In this document: positions 1 through 7,528 of the stretch, piece by piece | Position numbering within the stretch: the first letter of the stretch is position 1 | How the letters are laid out: the number at the start of each line of letters is the position of its first letter | Source of the DNA: JBOHUX01 sp050734915 | GTDB taxonomy: Bacteria; Chloroflexota; Dormibacteria; Dormibacterales; Dormibacteraceae | Reading direction: 5' to 3' | Length of the DNA: 15,948 bases | Assembly (NCBI GenBank): GCA_050734915.1 | Contig: JBOHUX010000041.1 | Location: forward strand, 1-15,948 | Notes under the pieces: model-generated | What the model saw: only the letters and a program-made list of their open reading frames with translations | What the model was told of the DNA's origin: nothing | Databases searched by the model: none | Program-made: the position numbers and the translations under genes

Positions 1-24
1 GCGCGATGCGCCGGCGGTTGGCCC

Positions 25-1680
25 TCACATCAGAACCGATGAACGAGGATACTCAGCCTCCGGGTCGCAGAGGACGTTGACGCAGGCCGGCACGCCGGCC
101 CCCGCGGCTCGCGCGAGGGCGGCCCGGATCTCCTGGGGGCGCTCGACCATCTCGCCATACCCGCCCAGCGCCTCGACCACCCGGTCGTACCTGGCCCCAG
201 CCCGCAGCCTGGTGCCGACGGTCTCGCCGAAGAGCCGCCGCATGGGATGGTCTTCGAGCCCCCAGGCGCCGTTGTTGCCGATCACGCAGACGACCGGCAG
301 GCGATGCCTGACGAGCGTGTCGAAGTCGAGGGCGGAGAAGCCGAACGCGCCATCGCCCGCGAGCAGGACCACCTGGCGGTCCGGGTGGGCGATGCGGGCC
401 GCCATCGCGTATCCGGCGCCGGTGCCGAGGCATCCGAAGGGACCGGCGTCCAGCCAGAGTCCCGGCCGCGGCCGCTCGATGATCCGGCCCGCGAAGGAGA
501 CGAAGTCGCCGCCGTCGCCGATCACGATCGCGTCGGGATCGAGCATGCGGCCGACCTCCGCCACCAGCCGGGCGGGATGGACGGGCGTGGAGTCGGACTC
601 GAGGAGCGCCCGATCCCTGGCTCGTGCTGCCGCCTCCGCCCCCGCCAGCTCCTCCAGCCAGGCCTCGTGCCGCGATCCGTCACGGCAGGCCTCGGCCAGT
701 TCCGCGGCGCCTCGCTTGAGATCGCCATAGGCCGCCGCCAGGGGTGGGACGTGTTTGCGGCGGCTGTCCACGTCCAGGTAGACGACGCGGGGGTCGTCGG
801 GGAAGACCGGCGGCTGGCCGAAGCCGAGCCGGAAGTCGAGGTCCGCCCCGACGATGAGGATCAGGTCCGCGCGCCGGAGCGCGGCGGAGCGAGAACGGGA
901 GCGCGAGAGCGGGTGCTCCGGGGCCAGCATGCCGCGCGCCTGACCGATCATGTAGACGGGCAGGCTCGCCCGCTCGGCCAGCTGCTTCACCTCGTCCTCC
1001 GCGCGGGCCCACCAGGCCCTGCCGCCGACGAGCATGAGTGGCCGTTCCGCCTCTCTCAGCAGCCGCCCCGCGAGCGCGATCTGATCCCCGTCCGGACCCG
1101 GCCCGGGGTCCGCCTGCGGCGCTGCCTCCCGCTCCGGCAGCGACGCCTGGCTGAAGAGGATGTCGGCAGGCACGTCCATGAAGACCGGGCCTGTGCGCCC
1201 GCTCCAGGCGCGACCGACCATTTCGCGGGCGGCGTCGAACGCCCCTTCGGCGGCGCCCAGGGTCGAGGCAGCCTTGGTCACCGGACGCACCAGGTCCAGG
1301 TGATCCATCTCCTGGAGCTGGCCCATCCCCCAGCGCATGGTCGCCGCCCGGCCGCCGAGCAGGAACATGGGGCTGTCGGCGCCCAGGGCGCCCGCCAGTG
1401 CTGAGACGGAGTTGGTCACCCCGGGGCCGGCGGTCACGGCCGCGAAGCCGCAGGTGCGGGTGAGCTTGGAGGTGGCCTCCGCCGCAAAGGCGGCCGTGCG
1501 CTCGTCGCGGGTGTCGATGACACGCAGCCCGAGCCGGCGCGCGGCATCCATCGCGGGCCAGATGTGGCTGCCGTTGAGGGTGAAGAGGGTCGAGGCCCCC
1601 GCCGCGCGCAGCGCGCGCACGATTCCCTCGCCGGCTGTTGCAGCCCGTCCCGGAGAAGCCGACGGGGCTTCGGCGCCCAT
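25..1680 (-). CDS. Acetolactate synthase-like ThDP-dependent enzyme
   Basis: Thiamine-diphosphate enzyme of the acetolactate synthase / oxalyl-CoA decarboxylase / 2-hydroxyacyl-CoA lyase superfamily, 551 residues from the ATG at 1680, the usual family length. The N-terminal PYR domain (about 14-175) carries the probable catalytic Glu60 in a DER context and a TAGPGVTN stretch at 83-90. A central domain (about 195-335) follows. The C-terminal PP domain has the ThDP/Mg motif: GDG at 442-444 and the NN pair at 469-470. The open frame runs upstream to about 2064 but overlaps the asparaginase gene and its translation there is not family-like. The ATG places the conserved AGEGIVRALRAAG helix about 15 residues in; a GTG at 1725 is an alternative. 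No convincing Shine-Dalgarno sequence precedes the ATG. No regulatory subunit (ilvN) or ilvC lies nearby, so a dedicated branched-chain amino acid role is doubtful. It resembles actinobacterial IlvG-type proteins of unclear substrate. Family call is firm; substrate unknown. Confidence 0.88.
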   Translation of the reverse strand: MGAEAPSASPGRAATAGEGIVRALRAAGASTLFTLNGSHIWPAMDAARRLGLRVIDTRDERTAAFAAEATSKLTRTCGFAAVTAGPGVTNSVSALAGALGADSPMFLLGGRAATMRWGMGQLQEMDHLDLVRPVTKAASTLGAAEGAFDAAREMVGRAWSGRTGPVFMDVPADILFSQASLPEREAAPQADPGPGPDGDQIALAGRLLREAERPLMLVGGRAWWARAEDEVKQLAERASLPVYMIGQARGMLAPEHPLSRSRSRSAALRRADLILIVGADLDFRLGFGQPPVFPDDPRVVYLDVDSRRKHVPPLAAAYGDLKRGAAELAEACRDGSRHEAWLEELAGAEAAARARDRALLESDSTPVHPARLVAEVGRMLDPDAIVIGDGGDFVSFAGRIIERPRPGLWLDAGPFGCLGTGAGYAMAARIAHPDRQVVLLAGDGAFGFSALDFDTLVRHRLPVVCVIGNNGAWGLEDHPMRRLFGETVGTRLRAGARYDRVVEALGGYGEMVERPQEIRAALARAAGAGVPACVNVLCDPEAEYPRSSVLM

Positions 1681-1844
1681 GCCGCCCGATACGGATGTCA
1701 GGTTCTGCGCTTCTCGTTCACGCACTTCAAGGGCGCTCGCTGCGATGCTCGGCGCTTCCGGCGTCTCGACCCACCGGGCCACCGTATCCCTCGCCGTCCT
1801 TCCGGGACAGGCTGCTCGCCACCTCCGCCGCGGGGCCTGCCGCC
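1681..1844 (-). other. Intergenic gap, longest in the window
   Basis: This 164-base gap separates the asparaginase stop from the ThDP enzyme start. The minus strand has a possible -10 box, TACGGT (reading 1786 to 1781), but no in-frame start codon lies 6-12 bases below it, so a transcript from there would carry a leader of roughly 95 bases to the ATG. No hairpin followed by a T-run is visible. The two genes could be co-transcribed or the ThDP gene could have its own promoter; the sequence does not decide. Confidence 0.25.
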
Positions 1845-2663
1845 TCAGCCAACCTGCTTCGCCCAGGCCATGCTCTTGGTGTTGAAGGCGACACCCACTT
1901 CGCCCGCCGGGCTGACCACGATCACGCCCCCCATGCCGCCGATCTCGACCAGCTGTCCGATGGCTGCGTCGGCCGCGGCCTGGGCGGAGCTCCCGGCCAG
2001 GAGGTGGACCGCCTGGCGGCAGATCGAGATGCGCATGAAGTCCTCGCCGCGTCCGGTCCCGCAAGCGGCGCCGAGGCGATCGTCGGCGTAGAAGCCGGCA
2101 CCGGGGATGGGGCTGTCACCGACCCGGCCGGGGAGCTTGCCCTCCACGCCGCCGGTGGAGACGGCCACAGCGACGTGGCCCTCGCCGTCAGCGGCGACCG
2201 CTCCCACGGTATCGGAGAGCCGGGCCCGCCAGCGCTCCCGGGCGCGGGGGGTGACGAACAGGCTGTTCTCGCACATCTCGAGGCCGGCCTCGCGGGCGAA
2301 TTGGGAGGCCCCGCCGGCCACCAGCAGGACGTGGCGGCCGTCCTCCATGACCCGGTGCGCAAGATCGACCGGGTGCCGGACGTCCTGGACCGCGCCCACC
2401 GCGCCGGCGCTCAGGGTCGCGCCGGCCATGACGCCGGCGTCGAGCTCGGCGGCGCCGTCCCGGTTGAGGCAGGCGCCGAGGCCCGCGTTGAGGATGGGCT
2501 CGTCCTCCATCCAGCGGACCGCGGCGGTGGCGGCCGCCAGGGCGCCGGCGCCGATCTCCTGCCAGCCCGCCGCGAGCGCCCTCGCCACGGCGGCGGCGCG
2601 TTCCGGCAGCTCATCTCGAGGGGCGGCCCCGGCGCCGCCGTGCACGACGAGGGCGATCGACAT
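1845..2663 (-). CDS. Isoaspartyl peptidase / type III L-asparaginase (Ntn hydrolase)
   Basis: Asparaginase_2 (threonine-aspartase) family, 272 residues. These proteins cleave themselves into two chains, and the new N-terminal Thr hydrolyses L-asparagine or beta-aspartyl (isoaspartyl) dipeptides released from damaged proteins. The features are in order: VVHGGAGA at 6-13, the NAGLGACLNRDG loop at 59-70, the autoproteolysis site DTVGAVA at 151-157 giving nucleophile Thr152, the GRVGDSPIPGAG substrate loop in the second chain, then GTGRGEDFMR. A C-terminal glycine-rich GGMGGVIVV segment ends the beta subunit. It is slightly shorter than the roughly 300-residue family norm because the linker before the cleavage site is short. 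The ATG at 2663 puts the conserved VHGGAG motif at its usual position. A TACCAT box lies 12 bases upstream. Its role overlaps conceptually with the pcm gene at the right edge, as both handle isoaspartyl damage. Confidence 0.93.
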   Translation of the reverse strand: MSIALVVHGGAGAAPRDELPERAAAVARALAAGWQEIGAGALAAATAAVRWMEDEPILNAGLGACLNRDGAAELDAGVMAGATLSAGAVGAVQDVRHPVDLAHRVMEDGRHVLLVAGGASQFAREAGLEMCENSLFVTPRARERWRARLSDTVGAVAADGEGHVAVAVSTGGVEGKLPGRVGDSPIPGAGFYADDRLGAACGTGRGEDFMRISICRQAVHLLAGSSAQAAADAAIGQLVEIGGMGGVIVVSPAGEVGVAFNTKSMAWAKQVG

Positions 2664-2675
2664 CTTCCACTGACG

Positions 2676-2681
2676 ATGGTA
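2676..2681 (-). promoter_or_regulatory. Putative -10 box before the asparaginase gene
   Basis: On the minus strand TACCAT reads from 2681 to 2676 and ends 12 bases before the ATG at 2663, predicting a leader of about 5 bases. It is the same hexamer found before the methyltransferase at 7529. No clear -35 is seen. The box lies 26 bases downstream of the thyX stop, so it would give the asparaginase its own start within a same-strand series. Confidence 0.35.
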
Positions 2682-2706
2682 GATCGCCCGAGTGCGCCGG
2701 AGCCGC

Positions 2707-4302
2707 TCAGCGGGCGAGGCGCGCCCGCCGCTCGTCGATCCGGCGCTCGCCCTGCCGCCGCTCCAGCTCGTCGCCCGCGCCCATGTCGACGAAGCTCGCG
2801 TGACGGGCGAGCCGGGGATGGACCTCCTGGACCCGCCGGAACATCTCCTGCGCCACGAACCGGTAGTCCGGATGCCCCTGCGGCGTCGTGCGCAGCTCGC
2901 AGAGGTGGTAGACCTCGCGGAGGTTGGCCCTCACGTACCAGCGAAGCCGGAAGGCGATGGGGACCGCGTACTGCGCCAGGTCGGGGCCAAGGTCATCTTC
3001 GAGGCGGCGCTGCGCGGTGGCCGCGCCGTCGACCGCGTCGCGGAAGCGAGCGCCGAAGCCGAGGCGCTCCATCTCCGCCGGAACCTCGTACCCGAGCCGG
3101 GTCCCCAGCGCCTGGCGGTCCTGGCTCAGCATCCGGTGCCGGTGGAGGTCGCGGTAGGCGGCGAAGTTGGCGACGATCTCGAAGGTGTAGGTGGCGTGCT
3201 CGAGTGCCCTCGGCGCCCGCTGGCGGCGGTTGGCGCGATCGCCCATGATCACGTCCATCACGCGGTCGAGGTCCTCTCCGCCGGCGACCTCGTCGAGTGG
3301 CATGTCCGAACGGCCAAAGAGGGCCGCCCGCAGAACCTTCCGCTCCGCGTCGGGATCGTGCTCGACGAGCCGCACGGCGGCCGGCGCAGGCGCCCTCGGC
3401 TCTCGAGGGGCGATCAGGCTCAGGGCCTCGCGCATGCGGCCGATGCGGGCCGCGGCGGGCAGGCCGTGGCGGTCGTCGAGCGCGCGGCGCACGAAAGACG
3501 GGATTACCGCCGAGAGCTCCCGATGGAGGGCCTCGGCCAGGCGCCGGCATTCGGGCAGCTCGTGACCGGCGAGCTTGGTGACCAGGTACTCGAAGGCACG
3601 GCCATTGCCGAAGAGGCCGAGGTTGGTGAGCGTCGAGGCGGGCAGGAGGCCGCGGAGCAGGTCGAGCGCTCGAGCGCGGGTGGCCGCCTTCCAGGCCCGC
3701 TCACTCTCGTCCTTCTCGACCGGATGCTCGGCCCGGACGCGCTCGGTGAGCGGCGCCACCATCGCCGAATAGGCGGTGAAGAGCCGCTCCATGGCCGGCT
3801 CGTAGGCGGGATGGGCCAGCTCCTGGGCGCGCAGATAGAGGAACCGGCCATCCGGGCCGGCCCGGTCGAAGCGCACGTAGCGGGTCGACTTCTCGAGCGG
3901 CGAGATTCCGATCCGGGAGTCCTCGAGCGCCTTGGCGGCGAGAAGCGAGGTTTGCTCGCAGGCGAGGTGCGCCCCCGCCAGCTCCGCCACCGAGTCGTCC
4001 CCGTACCCGACCAGCACACGCTCGTAGAACTCCTCCGCGCGGCGGGCCGCGACCAGGTCCTCGACTCCGCGCGGAGAGTCGTCAGCCAGCGCCCCGAACC
4101 CCGTCTCGGGCGCGTTCACGAACTCCTCCAGCAGCACCCGGCGAAGACTCTTCTCGGTCCTCGAATAGCGGCTGAAGAGCGCCCCCTTGACCACCTCGGG
4201 CAGGTTACGGAGCGCGAACACGGGCCTTTCCATGTTCGTGAAGTACCGCCCCAGGAGGGCGGACTCCGCGGCCGTGAACTCGGAACCGGCGGGGGATGCC
4301 AT
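2707..4302 (-). CDS. thyX: Double-domain FAD-dependent thymidylate synthase (ThyX)
   Basis: ThyX methylates dUMP to dTMP using methylene-tetrahydrofolate and FAD/NADPH. At 531 residues this protein is about twice the usual 220-250 and reads as two ThyX-like domains. N-terminal half (about 20-290): YGDDSVAE at 100-107 in place of the GHxSxxEH region, STRY at 139-142 matching the end of the signature but with no RHR before it, and LLPASTLT then NGRAFEYL at 219-240. C-terminal half (about 320-505): EHATYTFEI at 368-376, RHRMLSQDRQ at 388-397 with RHR and Ser393 but no SxRY, and ANLRE, H466 and R471 in the dUMP-binding region. Each half thus keeps a different half of the signature. A TAGCAT box sits 9 bases before the ATG. 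Whether it makes dTMP or is a ThyX-derived enzyme with another role cannot be told here; no thyA is in the window. Confidence 0.88.
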   Translation of the reverse strand: MASPAGSEFTAAESALLGRYFTNMERPVFALRNLPEVVKGALFSRYSRTEKSLRRVLLEEFVNAPETGFGALADDSPRGVEDLVAARRAEEFYERVLVGYGDDSVAELAGAHLACEQTSLLAAKALEDSRIGISPLEKSTRYVRFDRAGPDGRFLYLRAQELAHPAYEPAMERLFTAYSAMVAPLTERVRAEHPVEKDESERAWKAATRARALDLLRGLLPASTLTNLGLFGNGRAFEYLVTKLAGHELPECRRLAEALHRELSAVIPSFVRRALDDRHGLPAAARIGRMREALSLIAPREPRAPAPAAVRLVEHDPDAERKVLRAALFGRSDMPLDEVAGGEDLDRVMDVIMGDRANRRQRAPRALEHATYTFEIVANFAAYRDLHRHRMLSQDRQALGTRLGYEVPAEMERLGFGARFRDAVDGAATAQRRLEDDLGPDLAQYAVPIAFRLRWYVRANLREVYHLCELRTTPQGHPDYRFVAQEMFRRVQEVHPRLARHASFVDMGAGDELERRQGERRIDERRARLAR

Positions 4303-4311
4303 GCTCAGCGA

Positions 4312-4317
4312 ATGCTA
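4312..4317 (-). promoter_or_regulatory. Putative -10 box of thyX, leaderless spacing
   Basis: TAGCAT reads on the minus strand from 4317 to 4312 and is followed by 9 bases and then the thyX ATG at 4302. There is no room for a Shine-Dalgarno site after a start point 6-8 bases below the box, so a leaderless mRNA is likely. No recognisable -35 lies at the usual distance. The same arrangement recurs at 7529, 11820 and 12789. Confidence 0.45.
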
Positions 4318-4361
4318 AGAGGAGAACGGTGGGGATGACGGGGCGGCTGGGGCGGCGCGAG

Positions 4362-4375
4362 GGATGAGATCATCC
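4362..4375. repeat. Short inverted repeat in the divergent thyX/methyltransferase gap
   Basis: GGATGA-GA-TCATCC is a perfect 6-base inverted repeat with a 2-base centre. It ends 8 bases before the methyltransferase ATG, where its promoter would lie, overlapping a weak -10 candidate (CATCCT at 4371-4376, 7 bases before the ATG). It could be an operator, but arms this short arise by chance in GC-rich gaps. Confidence 0.2.
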
Positions 4376-4383
4376 TCCAGACG

Positions 4384-5145
4384 ATGAGCGACGCCGCCGA
4401 GGGGGTCGACTGGGCCGGCTGGCTGCGGCGCTGGGAGGCCCAGCAAGGGGGCTTCCTCCCCCATCGCGAGGAACGCTTCGAGGCCGTGATCGAGGTCGCC
4501 CGGGCGCTGGTCGGCCCGGCGCCGCTGGCGGTGGACCTCGGCTGCGGCCCCGGCTCGCTGGCGGCGCGCATCCTCGATCGGCTGCCCAGGGCGCACGTCG
4601 TGGCCGTGGACGGCGACCCGCTGCTGCTCGAGCTGGGGCGCCGGGCGATCGGAGAGAAGGAGGGCCGGATCCGCTGGGTCGATGCCGACCTTCGCGACCC
4701 CGACTGGATCTCCAAGCTGGGATTGCACGGCCAGATCGACGCCGCCATGTCGACCACGGCGCTGCACTGGATCTCGCCCGAGGAGACGGTCAGGCTCTGC
4801 CAGGCCCTGGCCACCCTGATCCGGCCGGGGGGGATCTTCGTGAACGGGGACCACATGAGCTTCGACGCCGACCAGCCGTGCCTGGCGGCCGTGGCCTCGA
4901 TGCCGCCGGAGCCGGGACCGGCCGGCGCGGCCGAGGGCTGGGACCAGTGGTGGCAGGCGGTCGAGGCGGAGCCGGGCCTGGCTGATCTGGCCGCGGCCAG
5001 GCGGGCGCGCTGGGGAGGCCATCCCGACCACCACTCGGCGGGCGAGGCCTCGTTCTGGCGGGCGACGCTTCTGCGGGCGGGGTTCTCGGAGGCCGGCTTC
5101 GCGTGGCAGCGCCTCGACGACCGGGTGCTGGTGGCGGTCCGCTGA
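4384..5145 (+). CDS. Class I SAM-dependent methyltransferase, trans-aconitate methyltransferase-like
   Basis: A 253-residue Rossmann-fold methyltransferase. Motif I, VDLGCGPG, is at 50-57. The acidic end of the second strand is at Asp76/Asp78 (AVDGDPL). ADLRD is at 101-105, the STTALHWI segment after strand 4 at 123-130, and RPGG plus IFVNGDH at 147-157. The A-L-H-W segment and overall layout resemble trans-aconitate 2-methyltransferase and related small-molecule methyltransferases rather than DNA or rRNA enzymes. A Trp-rich C-terminal part (about 177-230) probably forms the substrate lid. It is a single-gene unit, divergent from thyX (81-base gap) and convergent with the exporter (49-base gap). 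No Shine-Dalgarno site is seen just before the ATG. The substrate is unknown, and context gives no help. Confidence 0.85.
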   Translation: MSDAAEGVDWAGWLRRWEAQQGGFLPHREERFEAVIEVARALVGPAPLAVDLGCGPGSLAARILDRLPRAHVVAVDGDPLLLELGRRAIGEKEGRIRWVDADLRDPDWISKLGLHGQIDAAMSTTALHWISPEETVRLCQALATLIRPGGIFVNGDHMSFDADQPCLAAVASMPPEPGPAGAAEGWDQWWQAVEAEPGLADLAAARRARWGGHPDHHSAGEASFWRATLLRAGFSEAGFAWQRLDDRVLVAVR

Positions 5146-5194
5146 GGCACCGCCAACGGCCCCACCAGAGGCCCCCGTGTCGGCCCGCGCGGGC

Positions 5195-7450
5195 TTACGC
5201 CGAGAGCTCGGTGGGCGCCGGCTCGTCGCCCATCCGCGAGCGCCGGTAGAAGGCCGCCAGGGGGCGCGGAGCCCACCAGTTCCAGGAGCCGAGCAGCCGC
5301 ATCACGGCGGGCACCACCAGCGCGCGGACGAGGGTGGCATCGACGGCGACCGAGATCGCCAGGCCCAGGCCGATCTCCTTGATGACGATCGTCTGGGCGA
5401 GGCCGAAAGCTCCAAACACCGCGACCATGATCGCCGCCGCGCCGGTGATGATCCGGCCGCTGCGCTCCAGCCCCTCGGCCACCGCCAGGCGGTTGTCGCG
5501 CAGGCGCCGGTACTCCTCCTGGATCCTGCTCACCAACATCACCTCATAATCCATCGAGAGCCCGAAGACGATGCTGAAGAGGAGCACGGGCACGGTCGGA
5601 TCGATGGCCTGGGCGGTGAACCCGAGCTGGGTGCTGAGGTGGCCGTCCTGGAAGATGAAGACCAGGGCGCCGAACGCGGCCGCGATCGAGAGCAGGTTGA
5701 CGATCACCGCCTTGAGCGGCAGCAGAACCGACCCCGTGAGACCGAATAGCACCAGGTAGGTGACCAGGAGCACGAAGCCGACCGCGAGCGGGACGTGCTG
5801 GAGGATCGAGTTGACGGTGTCCACGTCGAACGCGGTCTGCCCCGTCACCAGGACCCGGGCGCCGGGCACGCCCGGATCGGCCCTCACCGCCGCCAGGACG
5901 GCGCGAGCGCCCTCGCTGGTGGGGTCCTGGTTGCCGTCCACGGAGAGGACCACGATGCTCCTGCCGACCGACGCCGCGACGTCGCGCCGGAGTGGGTCGG
6001 GCAGGGCTGAAGGGGGGCCGGAGAGGAGGCGCTGGAGCTGGGAGCGGCTGAGGGTGGACGAGGAGTCGACGATGCCGTGGACTCCGATCACGTTCGGGAT
6101 GGACTCCAGCCGGCGGCTGAAGTCGTAGAGGGCGCCCACCCGCGCCGGCGTCAACGGGCGCCCGCGGCCGTAATCGACGACCACGCCGTAGAAGTTCTGA
6201 CTCTGACCGGGGAAGTTCCCGAGCAGCTGATCGTAGCCCTGGCGGGCCGGGTTGCCGGGTGGCAAGCCGTCGACACTGCCGTTGGAGAGGCGGATGTGGA
6301 GGAAGGGGAAGCCGAGCAGGAGGAGCGCGGTCAGTGCCGGCACCAGCACCACCACCGGCCGCCGCATGACGGCCAGCGCGGCGCGGCGCCAGAAGCCTCC
6401 CCCGCCCGGCCGCCGGAAGGGCAGCCGGAAGCGGTCCACGGCGGCTCCGAGGATCGACAGCAGGGCGATCAGGAAGGTGAGACCGTAGAGGACGGCGAGG
6501 GCGACGGCGATGGCGCCCGCGACGCCCATCGAGGCGAGGAAGGTGCCCCGGAAGAAGAGCATCCCGGAGAGCCCGACGGCGACGGTCAGGCCCGAGAAGG
6601 TGATCGCCCGGCCCGCGGTGGCGACGGTGTGGGCGACGGCGTCCTCGCGCGCGGCGCCGGCGGCGAGCTCTTCGCGGAAGCGGTTGACGACGAAGAGGGA
6701 ATAGTCGATGGCGATGCCGAGCCCGATCAGGGTGACGATATTGAGCGCGTACTGGGAGACGTCGGTGAAGCGGGCCAGCAGGAGGGTGCCGGCAACCCCT
6801 CCCAGCACGGTCAGGATGCCCACCCCGATGGGAAGCAGCGCGGCGACGGCGGCTCCGAAGACGAGCAGCAGCAGGATCAGGGAGATCGGGAGCGAGATCA
6901 TCTCCGCCCGTCGCACGTCGCCTTCCAGGACGTCGTTGAAGGCGCGGCTGATGGCCAGGTCACCGGTCACGAGCACGCCGAGGGGGCCCGGGCGGATCTC
7001 CTTCACCAGCTCCCCGAAGTAGCCGCGCGCGGTCGCGTGGCGATCCCGCGTGGTGACGATCGCCAGCGCCTGATGGGCGTCGCGAGACACCAGCGTCGGC
7101 GCCTCGGCACCGCCGTCGTAGGGGGTGGCGATCTTCTCGACGCGCGGATCCACCCGCAGTCCGGCGAGGGCGCTCGCGACCGCGGACCGGAAGCCGGGAT
7201 CCTGGACGTGCAGGCGGGGGCTGGTGAAGAGCACGTCGAACTGGTCGCCGGCGCTGGCGCCGGACTGCGGGATCTGGGTGGCGATGAGCCTGGAGGCGCG
7301 CGCGTACTGGAGGTCGCCGCGGGCCGGGCTGGCGTTGGTGAGGACGCCTCCGAAGTGGAGCACGGCGAGGGAGAGCGCCAGCAGGAGCGCGGACGCGATC
7401 AGCGTGCTCCAGCGGTGCCGGTGGACGAAGCGGCCCCAGGCCTCGAACAA
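5195..7450 (-). CDS. MmpL-family RND exporter
   Basis: Large inner-membrane, proton-driven RND transporter, 751 residues from the TTG at 7450. TM1 is near 15-37 and is followed by a periplasmic porter domain (about 40-180). TM2-6 form a first bundle (about 185-340) and TM7 lies near 365-385. A second porter domain follows (about 390-550), then TM8-12 (about 552-720). Each bundle carries the Asp-Tyr pair of MmpL3-type proton relays: GIAIDYSL (Asp249-Tyr250) and GLSMDYEV (Asp634-Tyr635). The frame also offers a GTG at 7465. I prefer the TTG because GGAGAGG ends 6 bases before it and the protein then begins FEAWGRFV, as family members do. MmpL proteins export lipids, glycolipids or hydrophobic drugs; the substrate here is unknown. 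It is divergent from the methyltransferase operon at 7529 with overlapping promoter boxes, suggesting linked regulation. Confidence 0.93.
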   Translation of the reverse strand: MFEAWGRFVHRHRWSTLIASALLLALSLAVLHFGGVLTNASPARGDLQYARASRLIATQIPQSGASAGDQFDVLFTSPRLHVQDPGFRSAVASALAGLRVDPRVEKIATPYDGGAEAPTLVSRDAHQALAIVTTRDRHATARGYFGELVKEIRPGPLGVLVTGDLAISRAFNDVLEGDVRRAEMISLPISLILLLLVFGAAVAALLPIGVGILTVLGGVAGTLLLARFTDVSQYALNIVTLIGLGIAIDYSLFVVNRFREELAAGAAREDAVAHTVATAGRAITFSGLTVAVGLSGMLFFRGTFLASMGVAGAIAVALAVLYGLTFLIALLSILGAAVDRFRLPFRRPGGGGFWRRAALAVMRRPVVVLVPALTALLLLGFPFLHIRLSNGSVDGLPPGNPARQGYDQLLGNFPGQSQNFYGVVVDYGRGRPLTPARVGALYDFSRRLESIPNVIGVHGIVDSSSTLSRSQLQRLLSGPPSALPDPLRRDVAASVGRSIVVLSVDGNQDPTSEGARAVLAAVRADPGVPGARVLVTGQTAFDVDTVNSILQHVPLAVGFVLLVTYLVLFGLTGSVLLPLKAVIVNLLSIAAAFGALVFIFQDGHLSTQLGFTAQAIDPTVPVLLFSIVFGLSMDYEVMLVSRIQEEYRRLRDNRLAVAEGLERSGRIITGAAAIMVAVFGAFGLAQTIVIKEIGLGLAISVAVDATLVRALVVPAVMRLLGSWNWWAPRPLAAFYRRSRMGDEPAPTELSA

Positions 7451-7515
7451 TCGGTTCCTCTCCACAGGTTGCCTGCCCAGGTGGCGGGCGGGCGATGCCG
7501 CCCGGCGTGGGTCCC

Positions 7516-7521
7516 TACCAT
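7516..7521 (+). promoter_or_regulatory. Putative -10 box of the four-gene operon, leaderless spacing
   Basis: TACCAT followed by 7 bases and then the GTG at 7529. The distance puts the probable transcription start on or beside the start codon, and no Shine-Dalgarno site is present. No clear -35 is visible at the normal spacing. It overlaps by five bases the oppositely oriented TATGGT that could serve the exporter gene. Confidence 0.45.
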
Positions 7522-7522
7522 A
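7517..7522 (-). promoter_or_regulatory. Putative -10 box of the MmpL exporter gene
   Basis: On the minus strand TATGGT reads from 7522 to 7517. Initiation near 7510 would give a leader of about 60 bases to the TTG at 7450, long enough to include the GGAGAGG ribosome-binding site. This contrasts with the leaderless neighbours. The box shares bases with the operon's -10 box on the other strand, so the two polymerases could not bind at once. Confidence 0.3.
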
Positions 7523-7528
7523 CCTTCG

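Noticed and set aside
1688..1788. GATACGG and its inverted copy CCGTATC in the longest gap
   Set aside because: A 7-base match pair within 164 bases is expected by chance.
1638..4338. Long plus-strand frames opposite the asparaginase and ThyX genes
   Set aside because: No recognisable motif; the minus-strand products carry intact catalytic motifs.
5183..5194. Palindrome GCCCGCGCGGGC between the convergent methyltransferase and exporter genes
   Set aside because: It allows only a 4-base stem with a 4-base loop and has no T-run on either side. Such palindromes are common at this GC content.
6077..7528. Plus-strand frame continuous with the methyltransferase gene
   Set aside because: This part is antisense to the exporter and has low-complexity Glu/Gly/Arg composition. 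The real gene starts at the GTG at 7529.
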